Notes under the pieces: model-generated
Database searches by the model: none
Told to the model about the DNA's origin: nothing
Seen by the model: the letters and a program-made list of their open reading frames with translations, nothing else
Made by a program: the position numbers and the translations under genes
Assembly: GCA_904420155.1 (NCBI GenBank)
Contig: CAJFUH010000095.1
Coordinates: 1-15,396 of the forward strand
Reading direction: 5' to 3'
From: an uncultured Clostridia bacterium
GTDB lineage: Bacteria > Bacillota > Clostridia > Oscillospirales > Acutalibacteraceae
DNA length: 15,396 nt
Shown here: piece by piece, positions 7,637 to 15,086 of the stretch
How the letters are laid out: each line of letters opens with the position of its first letter
Numbering within the stretch: position 1 is the stretch's first letter

Positions 7637-8438
7637 CCTGAATACCTCCCTGCTTCACAAAACATAAGCCGTATCCTACAGATGAATTTCCTCCAAACTG
7701 TATTACTTTTTCGTTAACCGTATCATGGAACGTTTGGAGGTCGGAATCACTTCCCAATACCATAAACCAAAATACGCTTTCATGGGGAACATACTCCTCA
7801 TACCATACGTTTTCGCTTTCTCCGTTTTCCAAATAGTTGCGTGCAATCACCGGAAAAGGCAGTTTCTTCCATGTATCTTCCGACAGAATAAGCACATTGG
7901 TACCTATGCAGGATTTCAGATATTTGTTTGCCTGCTTGTTGCTCTCATTGGTCATGTCAAGCTGTGTACTTACCGGATACCCCTCCACCTCACAAGCAGT
8001 ATTACTGAACATGTAGTCGATTTCTGGCTGCAAACCCTTGATTTCATAAAGCGTGCTTCCGGTTAGGGAAAACACCATGTGGCGAAGCTGATCGAGTGCT
8101 GTCTTAGTGGAAATCATATGATAAGCGTTATTCCCTGCAGAAGCCCGGGCAGGTCTTGCCAGCAAGGAAGCTGCAAGAAACTTCAAACTCCCTGGTGTAC
8201 TTGCGTTCTGTTCCCGCTGACTGTTCTTCGCTGCGGATCCGAACAAGCGCTCCGTGTACTGCGGCGCATTTTCTTCAAAAAACTGGCGCAATGCACCTTT
8301 TACACCAGATGCATTGATGGTCGGATAACCTGTAACGGGATCTTTTTCTATCTCCTCATCAATTATGTTAAAATTCACATCTCCACTACCAACATGCAGA
8401 TTAGTCAAGCATTTGATAAAATAAAGATTTGCTGTCAT
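7617..8438 (-). CDS. cmr4: Type III-B backbone and target-RNA nuclease subunit Cmr4 (Cas7)
   Basis: The 273-residue RAMP protein assembles in several copies along the crRNA and cuts bound target RNA at 6-base intervals. The N-terminus shows NLHVGSGDVNFNIIDEEIEK. Asp27 matches the catalytic aspartate found at this position in the family (Asp26 in Pyrococcus Cmr4). TGYPTINASGVKGALRQFF (36-54) is the RAMP substrate-site motif, and NSSVGYGLCFV near the C-terminus is the glycine loop. All parts expected for activity are present. It starts 2 bases after the cmr3 stop with AGGGAGGG as ribosome site, and overlaps cmr5 by 20 bases. Confidence 0.92.
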   Translation of the reverse strand: MTANLYFIKCLTNLHVGSGDVNFNIIDEEIEKDPVTGYPTINASGVKGALRQFFEENAPQYTERLFGSAAKNSQREQNASTPGSLKFLAASLLARPARASAGNNAYHMISTKTALDQLRHMVFSLTGSTLYEIKGLQPEIDYMFSNTACEVEGYPVSTQLDMTNESNKQANKYLKSCIGTNVLILSEDTWKKLPFPVIARNYLENGESENVWYEEYVPHESVFWFMVLGSDSDLQTFHDTVNEKVIQFGGNSSVGYGLCFVKQGGIQDVKAEN

Positions 8439-8440
8439 GA

Positions 8441-9523
8441 TCAGCGCCCTCCCTTTGTGATTCTGACAAGTTCGTTCATTCCGATAACTTGTGCCCCCTT
8501 ATCGGTTGCAAACAGGGGCTTTTCTCCATAAAATACAGCGCCAGCATTCAGCAGACGGTAAAGTTTTTCAGTCTTATTGATTCTGTAGTAATAACGGTTA
8601 TCAGCGGAGGTGGTAAGATGGCGGAACAGTCTAGTTTTTGCAATCATTAAACCGGCGTATTTCTGCTGAATACGACAATCTGCCGGTGCATACCAGAAAT
8701 CATTAACGGCCTCTTCTGATAGTGCTGCCGATATTCTGGTAAATAAATCATTTTCTCTCCTGACTGCTTTCAATACAAACGCAGAACGACTTTGTCCTAA
8801 AAATACCGCGACTCCATTTTCAAGCCCGCGTGCATATTCCTGCTCCATATCCGCAAAAAATGCGAACTTGCCTTTACGAAGAAATTTGTATTCCTTCTTG
8901 AAAAAGCTTTCATCGTCATTTCTGGTTTCTGGTTTCTCTCCCCGATGAGCATTGATACCAACACGTATCACACTTTGAAAAAGGCCCTTTTCTTTTTGAG
9001 GATCATATTCAAGAGGCATTACTGAATGGTCTGTCAGATTAAGCCAACCGTCTCCGCAGCCTTCCTTTACCACATAGTCGGACGCATAACTTGTACCGGT
9101 ACTGAGCGTAATCCCTTTCGGACACGGCTTCATGCTTATAGGGGTATAGTGACTCTGACCGTTTTTATGATTCATCGGCATAGGCACAAGATAGTCCTCT
9201 CCATCTATAATGAAAAGCGGGTGAATGCTACCGATGACACCGAATCGATTTTCTCGGGAGAAGTCAAAGCTCTCTGCGCCAACCAGTATATCTGCGCGTT
9301 CCCTGTCGGCAGAGCCTCTCGAGTAATCTGAAATGAGCGCGTCATTCGCTGATAGCACTGCATAACGAAGCGCACCGAGCAGAGTGGTCTGAGACGGAGT
9401 ATGGAGAGAGGATATAAAATATCTCTGCTTCAGGCTTCCCTTGACCGTGCCGAAACCAAACCCCCGTTCTCCGCCGAAGAAATATGGCTCAAGGGGAGAA
9501 AGCGTTACAAGATAGCTTTTCAT
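8441..9523 (-). CDS. cmr3: Type III-B subunit Cmr3 (Cas5-like, crRNA 5' handle binding)
   Basis: A 360-residue RAMP protein. It begins YLVTLSPLEPYFFGGERGFG, with PYFFG a hallmark of Cmr3, followed by SLHTPSQTTLLGALRYAVL (39-57). A conserved central stretch is VIGSIHPLFIIDGEDYLVPM. Cmr3 caps the crRNA 5' end and pairs with Cas10 at the foot of the complex. The length is typical. It starts inside the cas10 stop codon as ATGA, a 4-base overlap typical of translational coupling. The end is 2 bases before cmr4. No oddities. Confidence 0.88.
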   Translation of the reverse strand: MKSYLVTLSPLEPYFFGGERGFGFGTVKGSLKQRYFISSLHTPSQTTLLGALRYAVLSANDALISDYSRGSADRERADILVGAESFDFSRENRFGVIGSIHPLFIIDGEDYLVPMPMNHKNGQSHYTPISMKPCPKGITLSTGTSYASDYVVKEGCGDGWLNLTDHSVMPLEYDPQKEKGLFQSVIRVGINAHRGEKPETRNDDESFFKKEYKFLRKGKFAFFADMEQEYARGLENGVAVFLGQSRSAFVLKAVRRENDLFTRISAALSEEAVNDFWYAPADCRIQQKYAGLMIAKTRLFRHLTTSADNRYYYRINKTEKLYRLLNAGAVFYGEKPLFATDKGAQVIGMNELVRITKGGR

Positions 9524-11070
9524 TCTCTAACCCCCTTCTCCGTATACAGTTTTGCAAATCTAAGCATAGATGTCAACACGTCCACCGGCTCGTGGGTAAT
9601 GCCGTTTTTTTCATTGTCCGCGCTACAGTCTGGAAACGCGGCGATAACGTCTCCTAAAGCCTTAATCTTATTAATATAACTCCGCCCCATATCGTGTGCC
9701 GCAGAATCAAACAGATTATCATATAGATCCTGCGTGTTCTTATGGTTCTCGTAGCTTGTGGTAAATAAGGTGCGAAAGGTTTCGATCTGGTATAAAATAG
9801 AATGCAACACCGCGTCGGTTTTATCCGTCTGCTTTTTGGCACTTGTATCAATAAGGTCGATAAGCTTTTTCATTGGGGTTTTCTCTGCGCCGCAGTTGGG
9901 AAACAGCAGAAATACTGACTTTCCGCTGTGCTTATGCATGGAGAGCGCAATCTGTTGCTTCTTCCCTTCTTTTGCCTCACTGAACAACAACCGTTTCGCA
10001 TCCTCCAGCGCCTCATACAGCGGCGATTTCTCATAATTGACTGAGATACCGAAAGAGAGTGTGGGAGTCTGTGCTCCACCAAGTGCTTTTCCCAACGCCT
10101 CAAATCGCTTTTCAAACTCTTGGGATATCTCTGAACAGAGGGTAAGCAGGTTCTTTCCGCCTTTCCCTTCGACCGGCGCAAGAAACAACAGGTCGTCTCC
10201 GCCGGCGTAGATGGTCAGACCGCCATAGTCCCCGACGAGCTTAGCTGCAGTCCCTGCATACTCAATACAGCATTTAGAAAACTCACGCACTCTCTCCGGT
10301 GGACAAGAAGAAAGAAATGTCCCTATATTATCTCCGTCAGACTGCACAACGGCAAAATAGCTGTGAATTTTGCGGCCATCTTTTAAGCCGTATGGGTTGG
10401 CGATATTCCCGATATCCCGAACCGCATTGCCTTTTAATAATTGAAAGGCGTTAGAGGGATTTTTCGGTATCAGCCAGCAGGCGTTTGTTTTCCCTTCTCT
10501 GCGGTGATGTATGTAGAAGTTGCTACCATCCGCTGTACCGCTGAGCAGCCGGACGATTGGGCTGTCCGTCTCCTCCGGCAATCCTTGGGCGCTCAGTTCC
10601 ATATAATCCAGATATGGAGACAGATTCAGAATGCAGTTATCCCCATTTGCTTCGGCGGCGCTCCCATCCGCAACCATCCAGCTAAGCTGAACATAGCCTG
10701 CAATATAGGCTTGCGTCCGCGCCCGGTCCTTCTCGCTCCGCTCTCCCAGCGCGTCCGATATATGCCCGGCAAGAGTGTTCTTCACATCTGTACAGAGTTT
10801 TTTGAGCTTTTCCTCAAGCATGCCGCGTTCCATCTCGCAGGTAAAGAATATTCGGTCATGGAAGCGGCCAATACCATCAGTATAGACTATGTCTCTGTTG
10901 TAAGCGGGCACTATAATCTCCGCACCCGTTATCTCTGCGAGGATGTTCTCGCAAAGATCGCCCGCGAGATAAGAGAACATCGTACTGGCGCACCACAGCG
11001 TCCCTGGAGAGGCAGCGATGGCGAGTGTATCGCCAATAGGACCGATGGTGATTGCCGCATAGTTACGCAT
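9520..11070 (-). CDS. cas10: Cas10/Cmr2 lacking the HD domain, intact GGDD (second-messenger synthase)
   Basis: About 516 residues, well short of the 800 or more of full-length Cmr2. The N-terminus starts directly with YAAITIGPIGDTLAIAA and lacks the HD nuclease domain. The first palm motif is SDGDN (244-248) and the second is YAGGDD with GGDD at 290-293, so the cyclase-type active site is intact. The C-terminal 150 residues are helical, like Cas10 domain 4. By family knowledge it should be activated by target RNA and make a nucleotide signal (cyclic oligoadenylate or SAM-AMP), but should not cut DNA. ATG 11070 is preferred because AGGAGG lies 8 bases upstream; ATG 11076 is only 2 bases away. 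It overlaps the cmr1 end and cmr3 start. Confidence 0.92.
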   Translation of the reverse strand: MRNYAAITIGPIGDTLAIAASPGTLWCASTMFSYLAGDLCENILAEITGAEIIVPAYNRDIVYTDGIGRFHDRIFFTCEMERGMLEEKLKKLCTDVKNTLAGHISDALGERSEKDRARTQAYIAGYVQLSWMVADGSAAEANGDNCILNLSPYLDYMELSAQGLPEETDSPIVRLLSGTADGSNFYIHHRREGKTNACWLIPKNPSNAFQLLKGNAVRDIGNIANPYGLKDGRKIHSYFAVVQSDGDNIGTFLSSCPPERVREFSKCCIEYAGTAAKLVGDYGGLTIYAGGDDLLFLAPVEGKGGKNLLTLCSEISQEFEKRFEALGKALGGAQTPTLSFGISVNYEKSPLYEALEDAKRLLFSEAKEGKKQQIALSMHKHSGKSVFLLFPNCGAEKTPMKKLIDLIDTSAKKQTDKTDAVLHSILYQIETFRTLFTTSYENHKNTQDLYDNLFDSAAHDMGRSYINKIKALGDVIAAFPDCSADNEKNGITHEPVDVLTSMLRFAKLYTEKGVRE

Positions 11071-12274
11071 TTGCATCGCCTCCTTTGAGTTGCGGGTGGC
11101 GCTCTATCCGCAACTGTTTCTGTATCGTGGGCCGTACATTGCTGTTAACAAAGTTTTCAATCTCCTTTCTCGCGTTGAACTCACCGCAGAACCAGTCGAG
11201 ATACTCAATAAGATCAAATTCATCTTGTGATGGTGTGGAAATAACCTGGCTGTTCAGCCGGAACTTTGCGTTATACATATGCTGTGGGATTTTCACGGGC
11301 AGAATAAGCAACATATTCCCGTTAGGCACAAAGCGTACCGGCGAGGCAAAACGTACCACGGGATTATCTGTTTCCGCGGACACGGTTACCTTTCCTTGCC
11401 GCGTTGTCTTAGGGCCGGAGCGAAAGCTGTACTGCTGTGCAAGCCCCAGCATGGCACGGGAAAATACAAAGCGTTTATAAACACGATATTCCTCACTTTT
11501 TTTATTACTGTCAGTTCCAAGGGTCAGAACGTGCTGCTTAATAAAGGCCTTCTCGCTGCCGATCTCTTGCTCTGAGAAATAACGGAAAATACGCCCCTTG
11601 TAATAATCGTCGGGGGCGCGCTCGGAAACTAGATTGAACCCCGATTTCATCATACCCCATATAACCCAAATGTCGTTGAGCACTTCATTACCGGACGGCG
11701 CCGTAGGATAAGCGATTGTATAATAAACAGGCGCAAACTGACGGAGATACTCCTCGTCCAGCTTCCGCCCATTTTTCACGCTGAAACTGCCGAATCCCTT
11801 TGTGGCCCGCGTTCCAAAGCAGGTCAAAGCGAAAAAGGCGGGAAGTACGTAATCGATCAGCTCAAGAAGTGACAACTTTCGTTCGTTTTTCAGGCATACT
11901 TTACCGGTAGCAAAGCATATAAAGCGGATACGCACGTCCGAATAGGTTTGCTGCTTCTTGATTTGCGCGTTTTCACCCATATTCCCGAAATAGAGTTTAT
12001 GGGGCGGGGTTGTCTTTGTCCGAGCAACGTCACAGGATATGCTCAACTTATAGGCAAGCGCCTTGACCGAATCGATCTTGCTCCGCGCCACATACCATGT
12101 TTTGGGTACGTCAGCGCCCTGACCGCATAAAAAAGCATGGATAAACCGGTCAAGCTGCGGTTTGACCTCACTGGCACGGAGACAGGCCCCTTTCTGCTCA
12201 TGTTGAAAATGGATCAGCGGCGTGTCCTGCCGCAGAGAGTATTCACGCTGATATATGAAATCTCCCACACGCAT
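11063..12274 (-). CDS. cmr1: Type III-B subunit Cmr1 (RAMP, crRNA 3' end)
   Basis: A 403-residue RAMP protein and first gene of the operon. The early part has TPLIHFQ and LRASEVKPQLDRFI (32-45), and the family glycine-rich motif is GTRATKGFGSF (154-164). Cmr1 sits at the crRNA 3' end of the Cmr complex and helps to engage target RNA. The C-terminal half (tryptophan-rich WVIWGMMKSGFN, then a helical stretch) is more divergent but within the family's size. The ATG has GGAG only one base upstream. An in-frame GTG at 12268 has GGAG at 7 bases and may be the true start (401 residues). It overlaps cas10. Order and neighbours make the assignment firm. Confidence 0.85.
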   Translation of the reverse strand: MRVGDFIYQREYSLRQDTPLIHFQHEQKGACLRASEVKPQLDRFIHAFLCGQGADVPKTWYVARSKIDSVKALAYKLSISCDVARTKTTPPHKLYFGNMGENAQIKKQQTYSDVRIRFICFATGKVCLKNERKLSLLELIDYVLPAFFALTCFGTRATKGFGSFSVKNGRKLDEEYLRQFAPVYYTIAYPTAPSGNEVLNDIWVIWGMMKSGFNLVSERAPDDYYKGRIFRYFSEQEIGSEKAFIKQHVLTLGTDSNKKSEEYRVYKRFVFSRAMLGLAQQYSFRSGPKTTRQGKVTVSAETDNPVVRFASPVRFVPNGNMLLILPVKIPQHMYNAKFRLNSQVISTPSQDEFDLIEYLDWFCGEFNARKEIENFVNSNVRPTIQKQLRIERHPQLKGGDANA

Positions 12275-12297
12275 TCTCCTTTCGGGGTTCCATATTT

Positions 12298-12551
12298 CTA
12301 CTTATTTTGCTGTTTTCCCAGATATAGAAAAGTTTCGTACACCCATTCATTAGGAACACCGGTTTTAAAATACACAGAATTCCACCGAGCATTGCCAATG
12401 CGCTGATAGTCCGGGAGCGGGATTGGTTAGCCTGGCAGGTTATCCGTATCCTTGGGACATGTCTGAATAAAATCAATCGCCTACTGATTTCGTTTCCAAC
12501 GAAGAAGACAAGACCTTCTATAGGACACTCGATGACGTCGTCAGCATATTT
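12298..12551 (-). pseudogene. Decayed 3' end of an unidentified gene upstream of cmr1
   Basis: On the minus strand 12551 to about 12484 reads ADDVIECPIEGLVFFVGNEI. A frame change follows near 12480, then AIDFIQTCPKDTDNLPG, an in-frame TAA (12427-12429), and PIPLPDYQRIGNARWNSVYF continuing to EWVYETFLYLGKQQNK with a TAG at 12298. The sequence is strongly protein-like across the breaks, so this appears to be a gene tail with one frameshift and one nonsense change. There is no start or ribosome site. I do not recognise the family. It lies 24 bases upstream of cmr1 on the same strand, so it may be a lost accessory gene of the same operon. Confidence 0.5.
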
Positions 12552-12660
12552 TTAACGAAGCAGAAACCATATCCTCCCTCCATTGATTTCTGTATGGATA
12601 TGATTGCAATTGTATCCTCTGCTACTATATTCCAGTAGACGTCATAAACTCAGCTATATC

Positions 12661-12842
12661 CCCACCATCATCGAAACAAATAAATATATTTTTATTTTAT
12701 AATTTTAAATTGTATGTTTTTTATAATTATAATTCTTTTTCAAAAGAAAATCAATAAATATTAATGACAAAAATAATTATTTTTAATACAATATCCTTGT
12801 TGTCAACTTGAAACGCTAATTGGCAACAGAAATGAGGGTATT
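12661..12842. promoter_or_regulatory. AT-rich divergent control region between cmr operon side and RT-cas1
   Basis: Very AT-rich from about 12680 to 12790, with several TATAAT-like words on both strands (for example 12722-12727 and 12728-12733), but no well-spaced -35 that I can defend. Near the RT-cas1 start lies an imperfect inverted repeat, GTTGTCAA (12799-12806) against TTGGCAAC (12820-12827), one mismatch, spaced by 13 bases. It could be an operator. GAGGG (12834-12838) is the RT-cas1 ribosome site. Confidence 0.35.
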
Positions 12843-14744
12843 ATGATAATTGAAAAAATACTGAGTACCGAGAATTTCAGTACTGCGTTGGAACACTTAT
12901 TAAAGAAAAGAGACACATGTGGGATAGACGGTATGTTTCTATCTGAACTTCCAAGTTGGTTTTCTCTAAACCAGGAAAGATTGATTCAATCCATACGCAA
13001 TAATACTTATGAGCCTGGAGTTGTTGAGCTGCTGGAGGTTTTAAACTATAAGGGGAAGATTCGCCCGATCGCAAGAATTTCATCCGTCGACAGACTCTTG
13101 TTACGGGCAATCCATCAAATTCTTAGCAACGAAGCGATACCTTTGTATTCTGCAAGCAGCTATGCGTTCTGTTCCAACCGCGGTTTGTTGGATGCTGTTA
13201 AAAAGATAAAGACATTTGCCGATAGCGGAATGAAATATGTTGTCGAGTTGGATATTGAAAACTGTTTTGGGAATATTTCACACCAACGTATGGAAACTGT
13301 TCTTGACGAATTCTTCTGCGATTCAAGCCTGACTGAACTAATAAAGAAGTTCCTGCGTCAGCGTGTTACCAGCGATTTTGAAATTTCTATTCCAGAAATA
13401 GGATTATTACAAGGAAGTCCGATCAGCCCAGTGCTCTGTAATCTCTATTTTTGCGAGTTGGATCGGTTCCTTGAAAACCGTGGATTGAGTTTTATTCGCT
13501 TTGCTGATGATATAAAAATTTTCACAGACGACTACGTAGACGCTTTGCGGTGTTATCAGGAGATCAGCAACTATATACACCAGACCCTTCTACTTCCGAT
13601 CTCCGAGTCTAAAAGCGGCGTATTCCCAATATACAGCCGAATTTATCTTGGTTATGAAATGAGGAGAACAGAGCAAGGAGCCGAAATCGTCAAATATAAC
13701 CGGCTTAAGCAGAATCACGTCAAGCGATGGCGAGCATCGGCGTTGGAGAAGCAGGGGGATACTTATTACATTACGGGAGACGGTATTCTTACAAAACGAG
13801 ATTATACGCTTCTGTTTGAGAATGAGAACAAGAAGCAGTATATTCCAGCGAATGTTACAGATTCCCTGTGCATCTACTCAAATATTACTTTTGGCAGCGA
13901 ATTTTTTTCGGCAGCGAATGAGTTCTCTTTGTCTGTCAGTATGTTTGACAAATACGGCAGGTATCTCGGCTGCTTTGTTCCAGCTTCCCTTGACAAACCG
14001 GCGCACACGCTGCTTAATCAAGCCGCAGCGTATCGTGACAGTGAGAAGCGGCTGAATATCGCCAGGCAGATGACGCTTTCCGCAATTCACAATATTCGCG
14101 CAAATCTTCGTTATTACGAAAAGCGTAGACCTTGTGAAGAGTTTGAACAGGCCATTGAAGCTGCAGGGGCATGTATGGAAGCAACCAATGAAGTTGGTTC
14201 CGTACAAGAGCTAATGATGGTAGAAGCGCGTGCGCGAAACTTGTACTTCAGCCAGTTTAACAATATTCTTCCAGATGAAGATTTTACCTATGTGAAAAGA
14301 ACAAAGCGGCCGCCAAAGGACGCCATCAATGCCTTAATAAGCTTTGGAAATACGCTTTTATACCAAACTGTGGCTACTGAAATTCATAAGACCACGCTCG
14401 ACATCCGGATATCCTTTGTCCATTCCGCAGAACGCCGCGCGCAAAACCTGAATCTGGACGTTGCAGATTATTTAAAACCGGTCATTACAGACAGACTAAT
14501 ATTCACACTTATCAACAAGGAAATGCTCCACGAAAGAGAAGACTTCGATGAGAGTGACGAACGCGTATATCTGAACGGCAAAGGAAAGTCTATCTTTTTA
14601 AAAGCATATGAAGAAAAACTCAATACGGTGTTGACTATTGAAGGTCATCGTATGACATATCGTTCTCTGATTTCCCATGAACTTGCAAAGTTGGTCAGAC
14701 ACATCAACCAGGGAGAAAAGTATAAGCCGTTTCGATATATATAG
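12843..14744 (+). CDS. cas1: Reverse transcriptase-Cas1 fusion (spacer integrase)
   Basis: A 633-residue fusion. Residues 1 to about 290 are a group II intron-like reverse transcriptase: GKIRPIARISSVDRLLLRAI (71-90), metal Asp137 in ELDIENCFGNIS, QGSPISPVLCNLYF (190-203), and active site FADD (220-223). Residues about 310 to 633 are Cas1: a beta domain containing GDGILTKRDY, then the helical domain with Glu461 (VEARARNLYF), His527 (SFVHS) and Asp539/Asp542 (NLDVADYLKP), which match the Cas1 catalytic set. Both enzymes therefore look active. RT-Cas1 fusions are known almost only from type III systems, where some acquire spacers from RNA. There is no extra N-terminal Cas6 domain; cas6 is separate. 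It is transcribed away from the effector operon and followed by cas2 after 78 bases. GAGGG lies 4 bases before the ATG. Confidence 0.93.
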   Translation: MIIEKILSTENFSTALEHLLKKRDTCGIDGMFLSELPSWFSLNQERLIQSIRNNTYEPGVVELLEVLNYKGKIRPIARISSVDRLLLRAIHQILSNEAIPLYSASSYAFCSNRGLLDAVKKIKTFADSGMKYVVELDIENCFGNISHQRMETVLDEFFCDSSLTELIKKFLRQRVTSDFEISIPEIGLLQGSPISPVLCNLYFCELDRFLENRGLSFIRFADDIKIFTDDYVDALRCYQEISNYIHQTLLLPISESKSGVFPIYSRIYLGYEMRRTEQGAEIVKYNRLKQNHVKRWRASALEKQGDTYYITGDGILTKRDYTLLFENENKKQYIPANVTDSLCIYSNITFGSEFFSAANEFSLSVSMFDKYGRYLGCFVPASLDKPAHTLLNQAAAYRDSEKRLNIARQMTLSAIHNIRANLRYYEKRRPCEEFEQAIEAAGACMEATNEVGSVQELMMVEARARNLYFSQFNNILPDEDFTYVKRTKRPPKDAINALISFGNTLLYQTVATEIHKTTLDIRISFVHSAERRAQNLNLDVADYLKPVITDRLIFTLINKEMLHEREDFDESDERVYLNGKGKSIFLKAYEEKLNTVLTIEGHRMTYRSLISHELAKLVRHINQGEKYKPFRYI

Positions 14745-14822
14745 CTTAGAAAAATAATATAGATCAACGCATGTATAGTTTCCATGTTCTTAGGCATAAG
14801 TTTATTGTATAGGAGGAAAAAC

Positions 14823-15086
14823 ATGTATGTTATTTTGACTTACGATGTGAATGCGAAGCGCGTATCAAAAGTGATGAAAATCTGCCGTAAATATTTGATT
14901 CATGCCCAAAACTCCGTTTTTGAAGGGATGCTTACGCAATCTCAGCTGCAGCAATTGAAAGCTGAAATAGAAAAACGTGTACATCCGGAGGAAGATTCCA
15001 TTAACATTTATGTCTTGCAGTCCACCCGATATGTTTACCGAGAGAAGCTTGGCAGGATCACGGAACACAACTTTATTATTGAATGA
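14823..15086 (+). CDS. cas2: CRISPR adaptation protein Cas2
   Basis: An 87-residue ferredoxin-like protein, the usual Cas2 size. It starts MYVILTYDVN with the family's conserved Asp8 after the first strand, followed by RVSKVMKICRKYLIHAQNSVFEG, a typical Cas2 first helix and second strand. Cas2 bridges two Cas1 dimers in the spacer integration complex, here with RT-Cas1. ATG 14823 is preferred because AGGAGG (14811-14816) lies 6 bases upstream. An in-frame ATG at 14784 would add 13 residues before the core and has no ribosome site. It probably shares a transcript with RT-cas1. A CRISPR array commonly follows cas2 but is not seen before the window ends. Confidence 0.93.
   Translation: MYVILTYDVNAKRVSKVMKICRKYLIHAQNSVFEGMLTQSQLQQLKAEIEKRVHPEEDSINIYVLQSTRYVYREKLGRITEHNFIIE

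Noticed and set aside
10441..11088. Plus-strand 215-residue frame inside cas10
   Set aside because: Antisense shadow of the well-supported cas10 gene; cysteine- and arginine-rich noise translation.
12243..12476. Minus-strand 77-residue frame overlapping the cmr1 start
   Set aside because: Shadow in a different frame of the decayed gene; the remnant frame ending at 12298 reads far more like protein.
12480..12654. Plus-strand frame reading SIDFCMDMIAIVSSATIF
   Set aside because: Protein-like in places but it has no start, and it lies antisense to the better supported minus-strand remnant over half its length.
14784..14822. Longer N-terminus for Cas2
   Set aside because: The upstream ATG has no ribosome site, and Cas2 proteins begin directly with the first strand, as at 14823.
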